From the NCBI RefSeq assembly GCF_025965215.1, contig NZ_JAOPXI010000070.1:1-64000 (forward strand): a stretch of 64,000 nt of DNA. Direction: 5' to 3'. The stretch is from Marmoricola sp. (GTDB lineage Bacteria; Actinomycetota; Actinomycetes; Propionibacteriales; Nocardioidaceae). This document shows positions 49,741-58,636 of the stretch, piece after piece. Below the pieces are notes generated by a model that worked only from the letters and a program-made list of their open reading frames with translations, was not told where the DNA came from and did not search any database. The first letter of the stretch is position 1. Each line of letters opens with the position of its first letter. The position numbers were made by a program, and so were the translations under genes.

Positions 49741-50457
49741 ATGACCGAGTCCATGGTTCAGCCCCCGTCCCCGTCCATGGCCCAGCCGGACTACTGGTGG
49801 TACCGGGCGCGTTCGGAGCTGCTGCGCACGATCGTCGAGCCGTTCATCGGCGACCCCGCGACCGTTCTCGACGTCGGCAGCGCCGACGGCCCTAGCGTCG
49901 GTTGGATGCGTCAGCGGGGGCACCGGGTGGCACTCGACCTCGATTTCGAGGCGCTCGGTCCGGGCGACGTGTGCGCGTCGGCGCTCGACATGCCATTCGC
50001 TGATGGGTCTTTCGACCTCGTGGCGGCGTTCGACGTCCTGGAGCATTGCGAGCCCGAATCGCGGGCGGTCGAGGAGATCGCGCGGGTGCTGCGACCCGGC
50101 GGGCGTCTCCTGATCGCCGTACCGGCGTACCAGTGGGCCTGGACGACCTTCGACCGCGACATCGGCCACCACCGTCGCTATACCCGCAAGCGTCTGGTCG
50201 GGGCGCTCGAGGCGGCGGGCCTGGAGGTCCAGCGCTCCACGTACATGTTCGCAGGCACCTTGCCGATGTTCACCGCCGAACGGCTTGCCCGCAAGATGCG
50301 CAAGGAACCGACCGGACCCGACACCGGGCTCCCGCAGATCTCACCGGTCGCGGAGCGGATCCTGCTCGGCCTGTGCAACGTGGACGGGCGGATCCTGAGG
50401 AAGCGGAACTTGCCGTTCGGGTCCTCGGTGGTTGCGGTCGCGACCAGGCCCGCCTGA
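49741..50457 (+). CDS. Class I SAM-dependent methyltransferase
   Basis: TVLDVGSADGPSVGWM, FDLVAAFDVLEHCEPESRAVEEIARVLRPGGRLLIAVPAYQWAWT. Confidence 0.9.
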   Translation: MTESMVQPPSPSMAQPDYWWYRARSELLRTIVEPFIGDPATVLDVGSADGPSVGWMRQRGHRVALDLDFEALGPGDVCASALDMPFADGSFDLVAAFDVLEHCEPESRAVEEIARVLRPGGRLLIAVPAYQWAWTTFDRDIGHHRRYTRKRLVGALEAAGLEVQRSTYMFAGTLPMFTAERLARKMRKEPTGPDTGLPQISPVAERILLGLCNVDGRILRKRNLPFGSSVVAVATRPA

Positions 50458-50459
50458 GG

Positions 50460-52832
50460 TCAGCCGAGCTTCAGGACGAGGTAGCGGCCTTGCTGGTACG
50501 CGAGGGCCGCGTACTTCTCCAGACCGGCGACGTCGGCCGGGAAGCGGGTGTCCACGAACAACCAGCGGACGTGGTAGCGCCGGCTCAGCAGGCCGATGGT
50601 CGACGGCGACGGGTGGTTGAACGCCGCGTCGTTGTTCCGCAGCCGCACCGGGTCCCAGAACGGCCCCACGGTCACGTTCTCGTCGGCCGGCGGGTGCTCG
50701 CCGACGCTCCACCGGGACACGTAGGACCAGCCTTCGACGAGGACCTGTCGCTCGGCATAGGCCGCGATCCAGAAACTGCGCGGCACACACTGCACCGGCT
50801 GCGCTCGCTGGCAGTGCACGTTGGTGGCGAGCAGGTCGTCCGTGGCGCTGTGCGCCCGGAGCCAGCGTGCGGCCCCGATACCGCCGTGGCCGATCTGGGT
50901 TGGGTTCGTCGAGGCGACCGGTCGGGCGAGCGGATCACTGAGTACCCCCGGTACCACTGTCCGGATGAACGGACCCGTCCCGAAGCCCGCGAAGGTCGCG
51001 GCGACGACGAGGAGCGACACACCGGGCAGGGCAGGTCTTCCGCGCACGAGGAGCCGACGGCCGCCGAGGACGAGACCGACCAGCACCAGCACGAAGATCA
51101 ACCAGAGCGCCTCCGGCAGCGCGAACAGTCGTAGTGCCAGGGACGCGGGTGAGCCCTGCGGGTTGTGCGGGGCCGCGTGGAGGGTGAACTCGTGGAAGGC
51201 CCAGGTGCCGAGCATGCCGATCGCCAGCGCGGCCAGGCCCGGCCCGACGAACCGCGCGACGTGTGGCCCCTCCACGATCTGGTGGATGCCCAGGGTCGCG
51301 GCGACCATCATCGGAAGCGCGACGACGTAGATGAAGTAGTACTCGCTGAAGCTGGACTGGTGGAAGGTCAGTCCGGCGCCGAGCCCGGCGGCGCAGGTGA
51401 CGACCAGGAAGACGTTCGCCGGGTTCGCCCAGCCCCGGCGGCTGAGTAGGGCCAACCCGGCGATCCCGAGGGTCAGGTAGGCCAGCATGAAGGTCGCGAC
51501 GATCGCCCGGACGCCGAAGGACATCGTGCCGCCAGGGTCCGCGAGTCCGGGGAACGACGTCAGTCGTGAGGTGCTCAGCGCCAGCGGGTCCAGCGCCAGC
51601 CCGTGCGAGCCGGGGCCGAAGAAGATGATCTTCGCGACCTCGAAGGCGATCCCGGCGCCGACGGTCAGCACTCCTGCACGCAGGTTCACCTTGCGCGCCG
51701 CCACGCTGGTGATCACGGTCGCAGCGGCGAGCCCGGCCAGGACCGTGGGAAGCGAGGTCGACTTGGCACCGGCCATGGCCACGAACACGACGAAGACGAG
51801 TGCGGTGGCGGCGTAAGCGCGGCGCGGCAGGGTCAGCAGCTCCAGGCACAGCAGCACACCCAGCAGCAGGGCAGCGTTGACGAATCCTGCGCTGGGTGAG
51901 GCGATCAGCCTGGTGCTGATCAGCCCCTCGCCGGCGCCAGATGTCCATCCGCCGAAACTCGCCGGACCGATGAGGACGGTCGCGAACAGAACCAGACCTG
52001 TCCACAGTGCTCCGCTGAGGCGGACCACGACGAAGGCAGCCGCGACCACCGCGATGATGACCAGGGCAGGCAGCGCCACGGCCCGGAGCAGGACGATCGG
52101 CTCGATGCCGGTGACCCAGGAGGATGCGGCCACGTGCACGTGCGCCAGGTAGTGGTAGTTCAGTGGTGTGTCGGCGACGTAGGTGACCCGCGGTGGGAAG
52201 AAGTGCTTCAGCCCGCTGGCCAGTGCGAGATGGTAGGGCTCGTCCACGTACGGTGCCCGCAGCGCGTTCGGCTGCACCGAGCTGACCCGCCACAGGTAAT
52301 GTCCGAACCACGACACCAGGTACAGGCCGGCGACACCGGCCGACCAGGACCACCACAGCGGCAGCCTGCCGCTGCCCAGGTGGCGTGCGGTCCGGCCGAG
52401 GGGTGAGATCAGGAGCGCCAGCGGCATCAGCGGCCAGAGCAGGTAGCCGTGCGGGTGCCCCAGGGCCAGGAAAGCCAAGTAGATCGGGAACTCAAGGACG
52501 TAGCCGACCAGGGAGCCGATCAACAGGTCCTCACCGAGGTGCCGGCGCCCACCAGCGGAACCGCCGGCACGACTGCCCCTCGGGTCGACCAGCCGCCAGA
52601 TCACCGTGCCCGGGAACGTCACCCAGACTGCGAGGTATCCCACGAAGCGTGCCGCGTCACCCAATGACACCGCGGCTGAGATGTGGATGACTCCGACGTA
52701 CCCGAGGACCACGAGGACGAAGGGGACCCAGCCGGACAGAAGCACGGCCCGCACTCGCTCCGGCACGGGGATCGTGTCGCTCGGATCGGTTCTAGAGGAG
52801 TCGGACGTCAGGGCGGGCTCGGATCCGGACAC
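50460..52832 (-). CDS. Large polytopic membrane protein, GT-C-like, same family as 34555..36879 and 36951..39212 (copy 3)
   Basis: 790 aa; VDEPYHLALASGLKHFFPPRVTYVADTPLNYHYLAH; C-terminal DDLLATNVHCQRAQPVQC...FWDPVRLRNNDAAFNHPS...VDTRFPADVAGL. Confidence 0.75.
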   Translation of the reverse strand: MSGSEPALTSDSSRTDPSDTIPVPERVRAVLLSGWVPFVLVVLGYVGVIHISAAVSLGDAARFVGYLAVWVTFPGTVIWRLVDPRGSRAGGSAGGRRHLGEDLLIGSLVGYVLEFPIYLAFLALGHPHGYLLWPLMPLALLISPLGRTARHLGSGRLPLWWSWSAGVAGLYLVSWFGHYLWRVSSVQPNALRAPYVDEPYHLALASGLKHFFPPRVTYVADTPLNYHYLAHVHVAASSWVTGIEPIVLLRAVALPALVIIAVVAAAFVVVRLSGALWTGLVLFATVLIGPASFGGWTSGAGEGLISTRLIASPSAGFVNAALLLGVLLCLELLTLPRRAYAATALVFVVFVAMAGAKSTSLPTVLAGLAAATVITSVAARKVNLRAGVLTVGAGIAFEVAKIIFFGPGSHGLALDPLALSTSRLTSFPGLADPGGTMSFGVRAIVATFMLAYLTLGIAGLALLSRRGWANPANVFLVVTCAAGLGAGLTFHQSSFSEYYFIYVVALPMMVAATLGIHQIVEGPHVARFVGPGLAALAIGMLGTWAFHEFTLHAAPHNPQGSPASLALRLFALPEALWLIFVLVLVGLVLGGRRLLVRGRPALPGVSLLVVAATFAGFGTGPFIRTVVPGVLSDPLARPVASTNPTQIGHGGIGAARWLRAHSATDDLLATNVHCQRAQPVQCVPRSFWIAAYAERQVLVEGWSYVSRWSVGEHPPADENVTVGPFWDPVRLRNNDAAFNHPSPSTIGLLSRRYHVRWLFVDTRFPADVAGLEKYAALAYQQGRYLVLKLG

Positions 52833-52837
52833 CCGGT

Positions 52838-52847
52838 GACTATAGTC
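52838..52847. promoter_or_regulatory. Palindromic -10 region GACTATAGTC between divergent genes (candidate symmetric bidirectional promoter)
   Basis: Perfect 10 bp palindrome containing TATAGT on both strands, inside a 22 bp intergenic gap with leaderless-compatible GTG starts on both sides. Confidence 0.65.
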
Positions 52848-52854
52848 GGGTGCC

Positions 52855-53865
52855 GTGACCGCCCACGAAGACCACCCCGTCCGCGCGCACCAGATCTCGG
52901 TGGTGATCCCGGTCTACGGAGGACAGGACCATCTGGCCGCCGTGGTGGACGAACTCGCCCCGTACGCCGAGCCCTCGGCCACGCCGGGCGGGCGGCCGTA
53001 CCGGGTCAGCGAAGTGATCCTGGTCCACGACGGCGGCCACGACGATTCGCCGCGGGTGATGCGCGAGCTGGCAGCCCGGTACCCGTTCGTCCGGCTGCTG
53101 TGGATGAGCCGCAACTTCGGGCAGCACGCTGCGACCCTTGCCGGGATCGCGGGGTCGGGCGGCGATTGGGTCGTCACCATGGACGAGGACGGGCAGCACG
53201 ACCCGCGCTACATCCCCGACATGATCGATGTCGCAGTCGCCCAGCAGGCGAAGGTCGTGTACGCGAAGCCGATCAACCCGCCCCACCACACGGCGTTCCG
53301 CAACGCGTCCTCGCGCGCAGCCAAGCGGGTGATCAACATGCTCTCCGGTGCCGCCGACGCCACCCAGTTCCAGAGCTACCGGCTCATTCTCGGCGAGATC
53401 GGCCGGAGCATCGCGGCCTACGCGGGCTCCGGGGTGTACCTCGACGTAGCCCTCGGCTGGGTGGTCGGGAGGGCCGCGACCGCGCCGGTCGAGCTGCGCC
53501 CGGAGGGGGATGACCGCACGTCCAGCTATTCGTTGCGCCGGCTGCTCGGGCACTTCCTGCGGATGATCCTGACCGGTGGCACCCGCGGGCTGAGGATCGT
53601 CGGGTTGCTCGGAGTGATGTTCGGGATTCTCGGACTGGTGCTCGCCGCGGTGATCGCCGTCGACCAGCTCGTGAGCCCGGCGTCGGTGCAGGGCTGGGCG
53701 TCGACCATCGTGGTGATCCTGATCAGCTCGGGGGCGCTGCTGTTCTCCCTGGCCGTCGTCGCCGAGTACATCGGCGTCGCCGTGAACACCGCCCTCGGCA
53801 AGCCTCTGTACCTGTTGACCCAGGACCCGGCGGAGGGACCTCTCGGGCGTGACCGGCAGTCCTGA
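52855..53865 (+). CDS. Glycosyltransferase family 2 (DPM1/GtrB-like) with C-terminal TM helices
   Basis: ISVVIPVYGGQDHLAAVVDEL, WMSRNFGQHAATLAGIAGSGGDWVVTMDEDGQHDPRYI; two C-terminal TM segments. Confidence 0.92.
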   Translation: MTAHEDHPVRAHQISVVIPVYGGQDHLAAVVDELAPYAEPSATPGGRPYRVSEVILVHDGGHDDSPRVMRELAARYPFVRLLWMSRNFGQHAATLAGIAGSGGDWVVTMDEDGQHDPRYIPDMIDVAVAQQAKVVYAKPINPPHHTAFRNASSRAAKRVINMLSGAADATQFQSYRLILGEIGRSIAAYAGSGVYLDVALGWVVGRAATAPVELRPEGDDRTSSYSLRRLLGHFLRMILTGGTRGLRIVGLLGVMFGILGLVLAAVIAVDQLVSPASVQGWASTIVVILISSGALLFSLAVVAEYIGVAVNTALGKPLYLLTQDPAEGPLGRDRQS

Positions 53866-54781
53866 ATCCCGCACGACCTGGGTCGTCGGCGCCTCCGGCC
53901 TGCTCGGGACCTCCGTGCGACGTGCCGCCGCCGACCGTGGCGACCGGCTGTACCTGGCCGCGATCCCCTGGCACGAGCCGGACGCCGCCGTCGAGGCCCT
54001 GGTCCGCGCGGCGGCCGGTCTTCCCGAGCACAACTGGCGGATGTTGTGGTGCGCCGGCTCGGGCGTCGTCGGGAGCTCGCCGGAGAAGCTCGCCGGAGAG
54101 CTCGACGTGGTCGGCCGGTTCTTGGAGCAGTGGCGCCCCAGCACCGACGGGGCGGTCTTCCTGGCCTCGTCCGCCGGTGGCGTGTACGCAGGCTCAGCAG
54201 CGCCTCCGTTCACCGAGGAGACAGTGCCGGTCCCGTTGTCGCCGTACGGGGAGACCAAGCTTCGCACCGAAGGACTCTTCGCGGCCTTCGCCCAGCGCGT
54301 CGGTGTGCCCCTTCTCACCGGACGGTTCTCCAACCTGTACGGCCCCGGCCAGGACCTGTCCAAGGGCCAAGGGCTCATCTCGCTGTTGCTACGCGCGCAC
54401 TTGACGGGGGTACCGCTGGACATCTACGTCCCGCTCGACACCATGCGCGACTACCTGTATGCCGACGACGCAGCCGCGATGGCGCTCGCGGGCCTGGAGT
54501 ACGTCGCGGCCGACAGGAACTCCCGGACCAGGATCCTGGCCAGCGAGCAGTCCTGCACGATCGCCAGCGTCGTCGGCGAGATCCGGCGGATCACCCGACG
54601 ACGGCCCCCGCTGGTGCTGTCGCCCTCTGCCAATGCCCGGTTCCAGACCGCGGACCTGCGGATGCACTCCGTGCTGGAACCGTCCTTGCGGCAGTACGTG
54701 CGGACGCCGTTCGCGGTCGGGGTGCAGGCATGCCTCGCAGCCGTGGAGACCGCGATGCACGTGCCTGCCGCCCGAGGCTAG
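53849..54781 (+). CDS. NAD-dependent epimerase/dehydratase
   Basis: TWVVGASGLLGTSVRRAA, PYGETKLRTEGLFAAFA (YxxxK), FSNLYGPGQD. Confidence 0.88.
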   Translation: MTGSPESRTTWVVGASGLLGTSVRRAAADRGDRLYLAAIPWHEPDAAVEALVRAAAGLPEHNWRMLWCAGSGVVGSSPEKLAGELDVVGRFLEQWRPSTDGAVFLASSAGGVYAGSAAPPFTEETVPVPLSPYGETKLRTEGLFAAFAQRVGVPLLTGRFSNLYGPGQDLSKGQGLISLLLRAHLTGVPLDIYVPLDTMRDYLYADDAAAMALAGLEYVAADRNSRTRILASEQSCTIASVVGEIRRITRRRPPLVLSPSANARFQTADLRMHSVLEPSLRQYVRTPFAVGVQACLAAVETAMHVPAARG

Positions 54782-55239
54782 GAACCAGGGTCGGCCGGCT
54801 GTGCCGGCCGCCGGAAGCTGAACAGGGCGTGGCTGAAGTAGGTCACGACGACCACCACGACCAGCGCGACCATCTGGCCGAGCACGACCGACAGGCCCAG
54901 GACCTCGACCGTGACCGCGAGAACCGCAGCGTTCAGGCCGATGCTGCTGAGCTGGACCGTCGTGTAGCGGGCGAAGTCGACCCACGCGTTCCCGTGGGTG
55001 TCGAACACGAGGATCCGCTGCGACGCGAACGCGATCGGGATGCTCAGGCCGTAGGTCGGCAGCAGCAGCACCAGGTATTGGACATGGTGGCCGAGCAGGG
55101 CGTGGAACAGGATGAAGAGCCCGTACCCGAGCACGGTGTTCGCGCCGCCGACGACGAGGAACCGAATCTCACGGCGCAGCCAGACGGTCCGGATCAGCCC
55201 CGTCAGCCGGACCCGGGCGGAACTCGCGACAGAGGGCAT
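54778..55239 (-). CDS. GtrA family membrane protein
   Basis: REIRFLVVGGANTVLGYGLFILFHALLG...FARYTTVQLSSIGLNAAVLAVTVEVLGLSVVLGQMVALVVVVVVTYFSHALFSFRR. Confidence 0.9.
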   Translation of the reverse strand: MPSVASSARVRLTGLIRTVWLRREIRFLVVGGANTVLGYGLFILFHALLGHHVQYLVLLLPTYGLSIPIAFASQRILVFDTHGNAWVDFARYTTVQLSSIGLNAAVLAVTVEVLGLSVVLGQMVALVVVVVVTYFSHALFSFRRPAQPADPGS

Positions 55240-55323
55240 CGAGACGGCCGATCCTCCTCAGCAAGGCGCAACACGCGCAGTCCGTTGTCCGGTCCCGGTG
55301 GTCCGGCTCGGATCCCGCGCTGA

Positions 55324-55333
55324 GACTATAGTC
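55324..55333. promoter_or_regulatory. Second GACTATAGTC palindrome, midway between divergent gtrA-like and rmlB genes
   Basis: Identical 10 bp palindrome; centre ~90 bp from both start codons (55239 and 55419); followed by GC-rich hairpin CCGGGCG...CGCCCGG (55333..55361). Confidence 0.5.
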
Positions 55334-55418
55334 CGGGCGCGCCCGCGGCCCGGGCGCCCGGCTGACGACGTTACGCTTCGGTGTCCGGTGGGAGTCTGTG
55401 TTTGATGGAAGGCAGGGC

Positions 55419-56408
55419 ATGAAGCTCTTGGTCACCGGTGGCGCCGGATTCATCGGCAGCCACTACGTCCGCATGGTCCTTGGCGGGGCCTGGGGATTGG
55501 GGGAGCCCGACGAGGTCGTCGTGCTCGACAAGTTCACGTACGCCGGCAACATCGAGAACCTTGCCCCGGTGCGTGACGATGAGCGCCTGCAGGTCGTCGA
55601 GGGCGACATCCTCGACCGCGAGCTGGTCGACAAGCTCATCGGGCAGGCGGACGCGGTGGTCCACTTCGCCGCCGAGAGCCACGTCGACCGCTCGATCCTC
55701 GGCGCTCGTGACTTCGTGATGACCAACGCGGTCGGCACCCAGACGCTGCTCGACTCGGCGCTCGCGCTCGGGATCGACAAGTTCGTGCACGTCTCGACCG
55801 ACGAGGTCTACGGATCCATCCCCGAGGGCAGCTGGGACGAGAACGAGCCATTGCTGCCGAACTCGCCGTACTCGGCCTCGAAGGCTTCCAGCGACCTGCT
55901 GGCTCGCGCCTACCACCGCACCCACGGCGTACCGGTGAGCATCACGCGCTGCTCGAACAACTACGGGCCGTACCAGTTCCCCGAAAAGGTCATCCCGCTG
56001 TTCGTGACCAACCTGATCGACGGTGCGAACGTCCCCCTGTACGGCGAGGGCGCGAATGTCCGCGACTGGCTCCACGTCGACGACCACTGCCGGGGCATCC
56101 ACCTGGTGCTGCTGCGCGGACGGGTCGGCGAGACCTACAACATCGGCGGCGGTACCGAGCTGACCAACAAGGAACTGACCGGTCTGCTCCTCCAGGCCAC
56201 CGGTGCTGACTGGGACCGGGTCGACCGGGTCGCCGATCGGCTCGGCCACGACCTGCGCTACTCGGTCGACATCTCCAAGATCACCGCCGAGCTCGGCTAC
56301 ACCCCCCAGGTCGACTTCGAGCAGGGGCTGGCCGACACGGTGGACTGGTACCGCAACAATCGCGAGTGGTGGGAACCGCTCAAGGCCCGCGCAGCACTGG
56401 GGCGTTGA
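55419..56408 (+). CDS. rmlB: dTDP-glucose 4,6-dehydratase
   Basis: MKLLVTGGAGFIGSHYVRMVLGG, AAESHVDRSI, HVSTDEVYGSI, PYSASKASSDLLARAYHRTHGVPVSITRCSNNYGPYQFPEKVIPLFV. Confidence 0.97.
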   Translation: MKLLVTGGAGFIGSHYVRMVLGGAWGLGEPDEVVVLDKFTYAGNIENLAPVRDDERLQVVEGDILDRELVDKLIGQADAVVHFAAESHVDRSILGARDFVMTNAVGTQTLLDSALALGIDKFVHVSTDEVYGSIPEGSWDENEPLLPNSPYSASKASSDLLARAYHRTHGVPVSITRCSNNYGPYQFPEKVIPLFVTNLIDGANVPLYGEGANVRDWLHVDDHCRGIHLVLLRGRVGETYNIGGGTELTNKELTGLLLQATGADWDRVDRVADRLGHDLRYSVDISKITAELGYTPQVDFEQGLADTVDWYRNNREWWEPLKARAALGR

Positions 56409-56415
56409 GGCCTGC

Positions 56416-56916
56416 ATGGGCCGGCGCTTGCGAAGGATCACCGGGGAGGTGGCCCGTTTCTCGGCGGTGAACATCGTGGCCACCGCGCTCGCGCTGGTCC
56501 TGTTCAACGCGCTGGTCCACGGCATCACCGGCTGGTTCGCCCCTCCGATGAACGGCAACCCGATCACCGGCTACCTGCTGGCCAACAGTGTCGGCATGTT
56601 CGTCAGCTACTACGGCGCGCGGTTCTACGCGTTCAAGCACCGCCAGGTCGAGGGCGTCGGCAACGGGCTGATCAACTACGTCGTGATCAACCTGGCGTCG
56701 TTCGTCATCCCGATCACCTGCCTGTTCGTCTCCCGCAACGTGTTCGGGTGGGACACGATCTACGCCGACAACCTCTCGGGCAACGTGATCGGTGCGATCC
56801 TCGGCAACATCTTCAGGTTCTGGGCGTTCCGCCGGTTCGTCTTCACCGGCAGGTCGCCGCTGATCCTCGAGCACGTGGCCGGATCGGACGGACCCCAGGG
56901 CGACCAGCAGCGCTGA
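56416..56916 (+). CDS. GtrA family membrane protein
   Basis: EVARFSAVNIVATALALVLFNALVHGITG...LLANSVGMFVSYYGARFYAFKHR...GNIFRFWAFRRFVF. Confidence 0.88.
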   Translation: MGRRLRRITGEVARFSAVNIVATALALVLFNALVHGITGWFAPPMNGNPITGYLLANSVGMFVSYYGARFYAFKHRQVEGVGNGLINYVVINLASFVIPITCLFVSRNVFGWDTIYADNLSGNVIGAILGNIFRFWAFRRFVFTGRSPLILEHVAGSDGPQGDQQR

Positions 56917-56917
56917 G

Positions 56918-57793
56918 TCAGCGGTAGTCCTCTGACTCCAGCAGCTGCAGCAGGTACTTGCCGTACCCGGACTTCTCCAGGGCCAGACCGCGCTCGCGCA
57001 GCTGGTCGTCGTTCAGGAAGCCCTGGCGCCAGGCGACCTCTTCGGGGGCGCCGACCTTGAGGCCCTGGCGCTTCTCGACGGTGCGGATGTAGTTGCTGGC
57101 CTCGTTGAGGGTCTCGAACGTCCCGGTGTCGAGCCAGGCCGTGCCGCGCGGCAGCACCCGGACGTTGAGCCTGCCCTGGTCGAGGTAGGTCCGGTTGACG
57201 TCGGTGATCTCGTACTCGCCGCGCGCCGAGGGCTTGAGCTCCTTGGCGATCTCGACCACGTCGTTGTCGTAGAAGTAGAGCCCGGGCACCGCGTAGTGGC
57301 TACGGGGCTTCTCGGGCTTCTCCTCCAGCGAGATCGCTTTGCGGTCCTCGTCGAACTCGACCACGCCGTAGGCCTCGGGCTCGGCTACCCAGTAGGCGAA
57401 GATCGTCGCACCGTCGACCTCCTGGACCTCCCGGAAGCTGCGTCCGAAGGTGGGGCCGTGGAACAGGTTGTCACCGAGCGCGAGCGCACAGGTGTCGGTG
57501 CCGATGAACTCCTCGCCGATCGTGAACGCCTGCGCCAGGCCCTCGGGCTTCGGCTGTTGGGCGTAGCTGATGTTGATGCCGAAGGAGCTACCGTCCCCGA
57601 GCAGCTCGGCGAACCGCCCGGCCTCTGCCGGTGAGGTGATGATCAGGATGTCGCGGATGCCCGCCATCATCAGGGTCGACAGCGGGTAGTAGATCATCGG
57701 CTTGTCGTAGACCGGGACGAGCTGCTTGCTCGTCACCAGGGTGATCGGGTGGAGCCGGGAGCCGGTGCCTCCGGCAAGGATGATTCCGCGCAT
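56918..57793 (-). CDS. rmlA: Glucose-1-phosphate thymidylyltransferase
   Basis: [55 protein letters not shown]. Confidence 0.98.
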   Translation of the reverse strand: MRGIILAGGTGSRLHPITLVTSKQLVPVYDKPMIYYPLSTLMMAGIRDILIITSPAEAGRFAELLGDGSSFGINISYAQQPKPEGLAQAFTIGEEFIGTDTCALALGDNLFHGPTFGRSFREVQEVDGATIFAYWVAEPEAYGVVEFDEDRKAISLEEKPEKPRSHYAVPGLYFYDNDVVEIAKELKPSARGEYEITDVNRTYLDQGRLNVRVLPRGTAWLDTGTFETLNEASNYIRTVEKRQGLKVGAPEEVAWRQGFLNDDQLRERGLALEKSGYGKYLLQLLESEDYR

Positions 57794-57818
57794 GGAGGAC
57801 AGTCTGCCCGGTCGTGAT

Positions 57819-58424
57819 CTAGCGGGCCGCAGCGGTCCAGAACTCGTGCCAGACGAAGCCGAGCTCGTCGAGCATCACGCGCAGCAAGGGCACGCTGATG
57901 CCGACGACGTTGTGCGGGTCTCCGGTGATCCCCGAGACGTACGCCGACCCGAGGCCGTCGAGGGTGAATGCCCCGGCCACTCGCAGCGGTTCCCCGGTGC
58001 CGACGTACGCCGCGATCTCGTCGTCGCTGATCGGGGCGAACCTAACCTGGGTCGCTGCCGACCTGGCCAGCCAGACCTCCCGGTGGGTGTCGATCACGCA
58101 GTGGCCGGTGTGCAGCACGCCGGAGTTGCCGCGCATCCGCTGCCAGCGTGCGGTCGCGTCGGCGGCGTCGCGGGGCTTGCCCAGCACCTCGCCCTCGAAC
58201 TCGAGCACCGAGTCGCACCCGATCACCACGGCGCGCGGTTGGTCGGCGGCGACCGCCACCGCCTTGAGCTGGGCCAGCCGCAGCGCGTACGACGACGCCT
58301 CGGTGATCTCGACGGCGTCCTCGTCGACCCCGCTGACGACCACCTCGGGATCCAGGCCGGCCGCGCGCAGGGTGGCCAGCCGGGCAGGGCTCGCCGATGC
58401 CAGGATCAGCCGGGCGGGAGTCAT
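57819..58424 (-). CDS. maf: Maf-like nucleotide pyrophosphatase
   Basis: [50 protein letters not shown]. Confidence 0.94.
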   Translation of the reverse strand: MTPARLILASASPARLATLRAAGLDPEVVVSGVDEDAVEITEASSYALRLAQLKAVAVAADQPRAVVIGCDSVLEFEGEVLGKPRDAADATARWQRMRGNSGVLHTGHCVIDTHREVWLARSAATQVRFAPISDDEIAAYVGTGEPLRVAGAFTLDGLGSAYVSGITGDPHNVVGISVPLLRVMLDELGFVWHEFWTAAAR

Positions 58425-58636
58425 CGGGGCAGGCTGCTCGCGCGCCAGCCACCGGGCCCGTGGGGGTGCTGGGGGCGCAGCCGTCTGTGGTTGTCCGACC
58501 AGGCTGCGGCCGGCTTCTTCACCGGCACCGCGGCCGTCTCGAGCGCGGCGAAGACCGCGACCAGTGCCGCGATTTCCTCGGGCGTCGCGTCGGGCGTGAC
58601 GATCCGCAGGGCAGGTGCCTGCTGGTCCTCGGTCAT
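58421..58636 (-). CDS. Acyl-CoA carboxylase epsilon subunit
   Basis: Small protein [32 protein letters not shown]...[26 protein letters not shown] between accD and maf, typical AccE pattern. Confidence 0.88.
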   Translation of the reverse strand: MTEDQQAPALRIVTPDATPEEIAALVAVFAALETAAVPVKKPAAAWSDNHRRLRPQHPHGPGGWRASSLPR

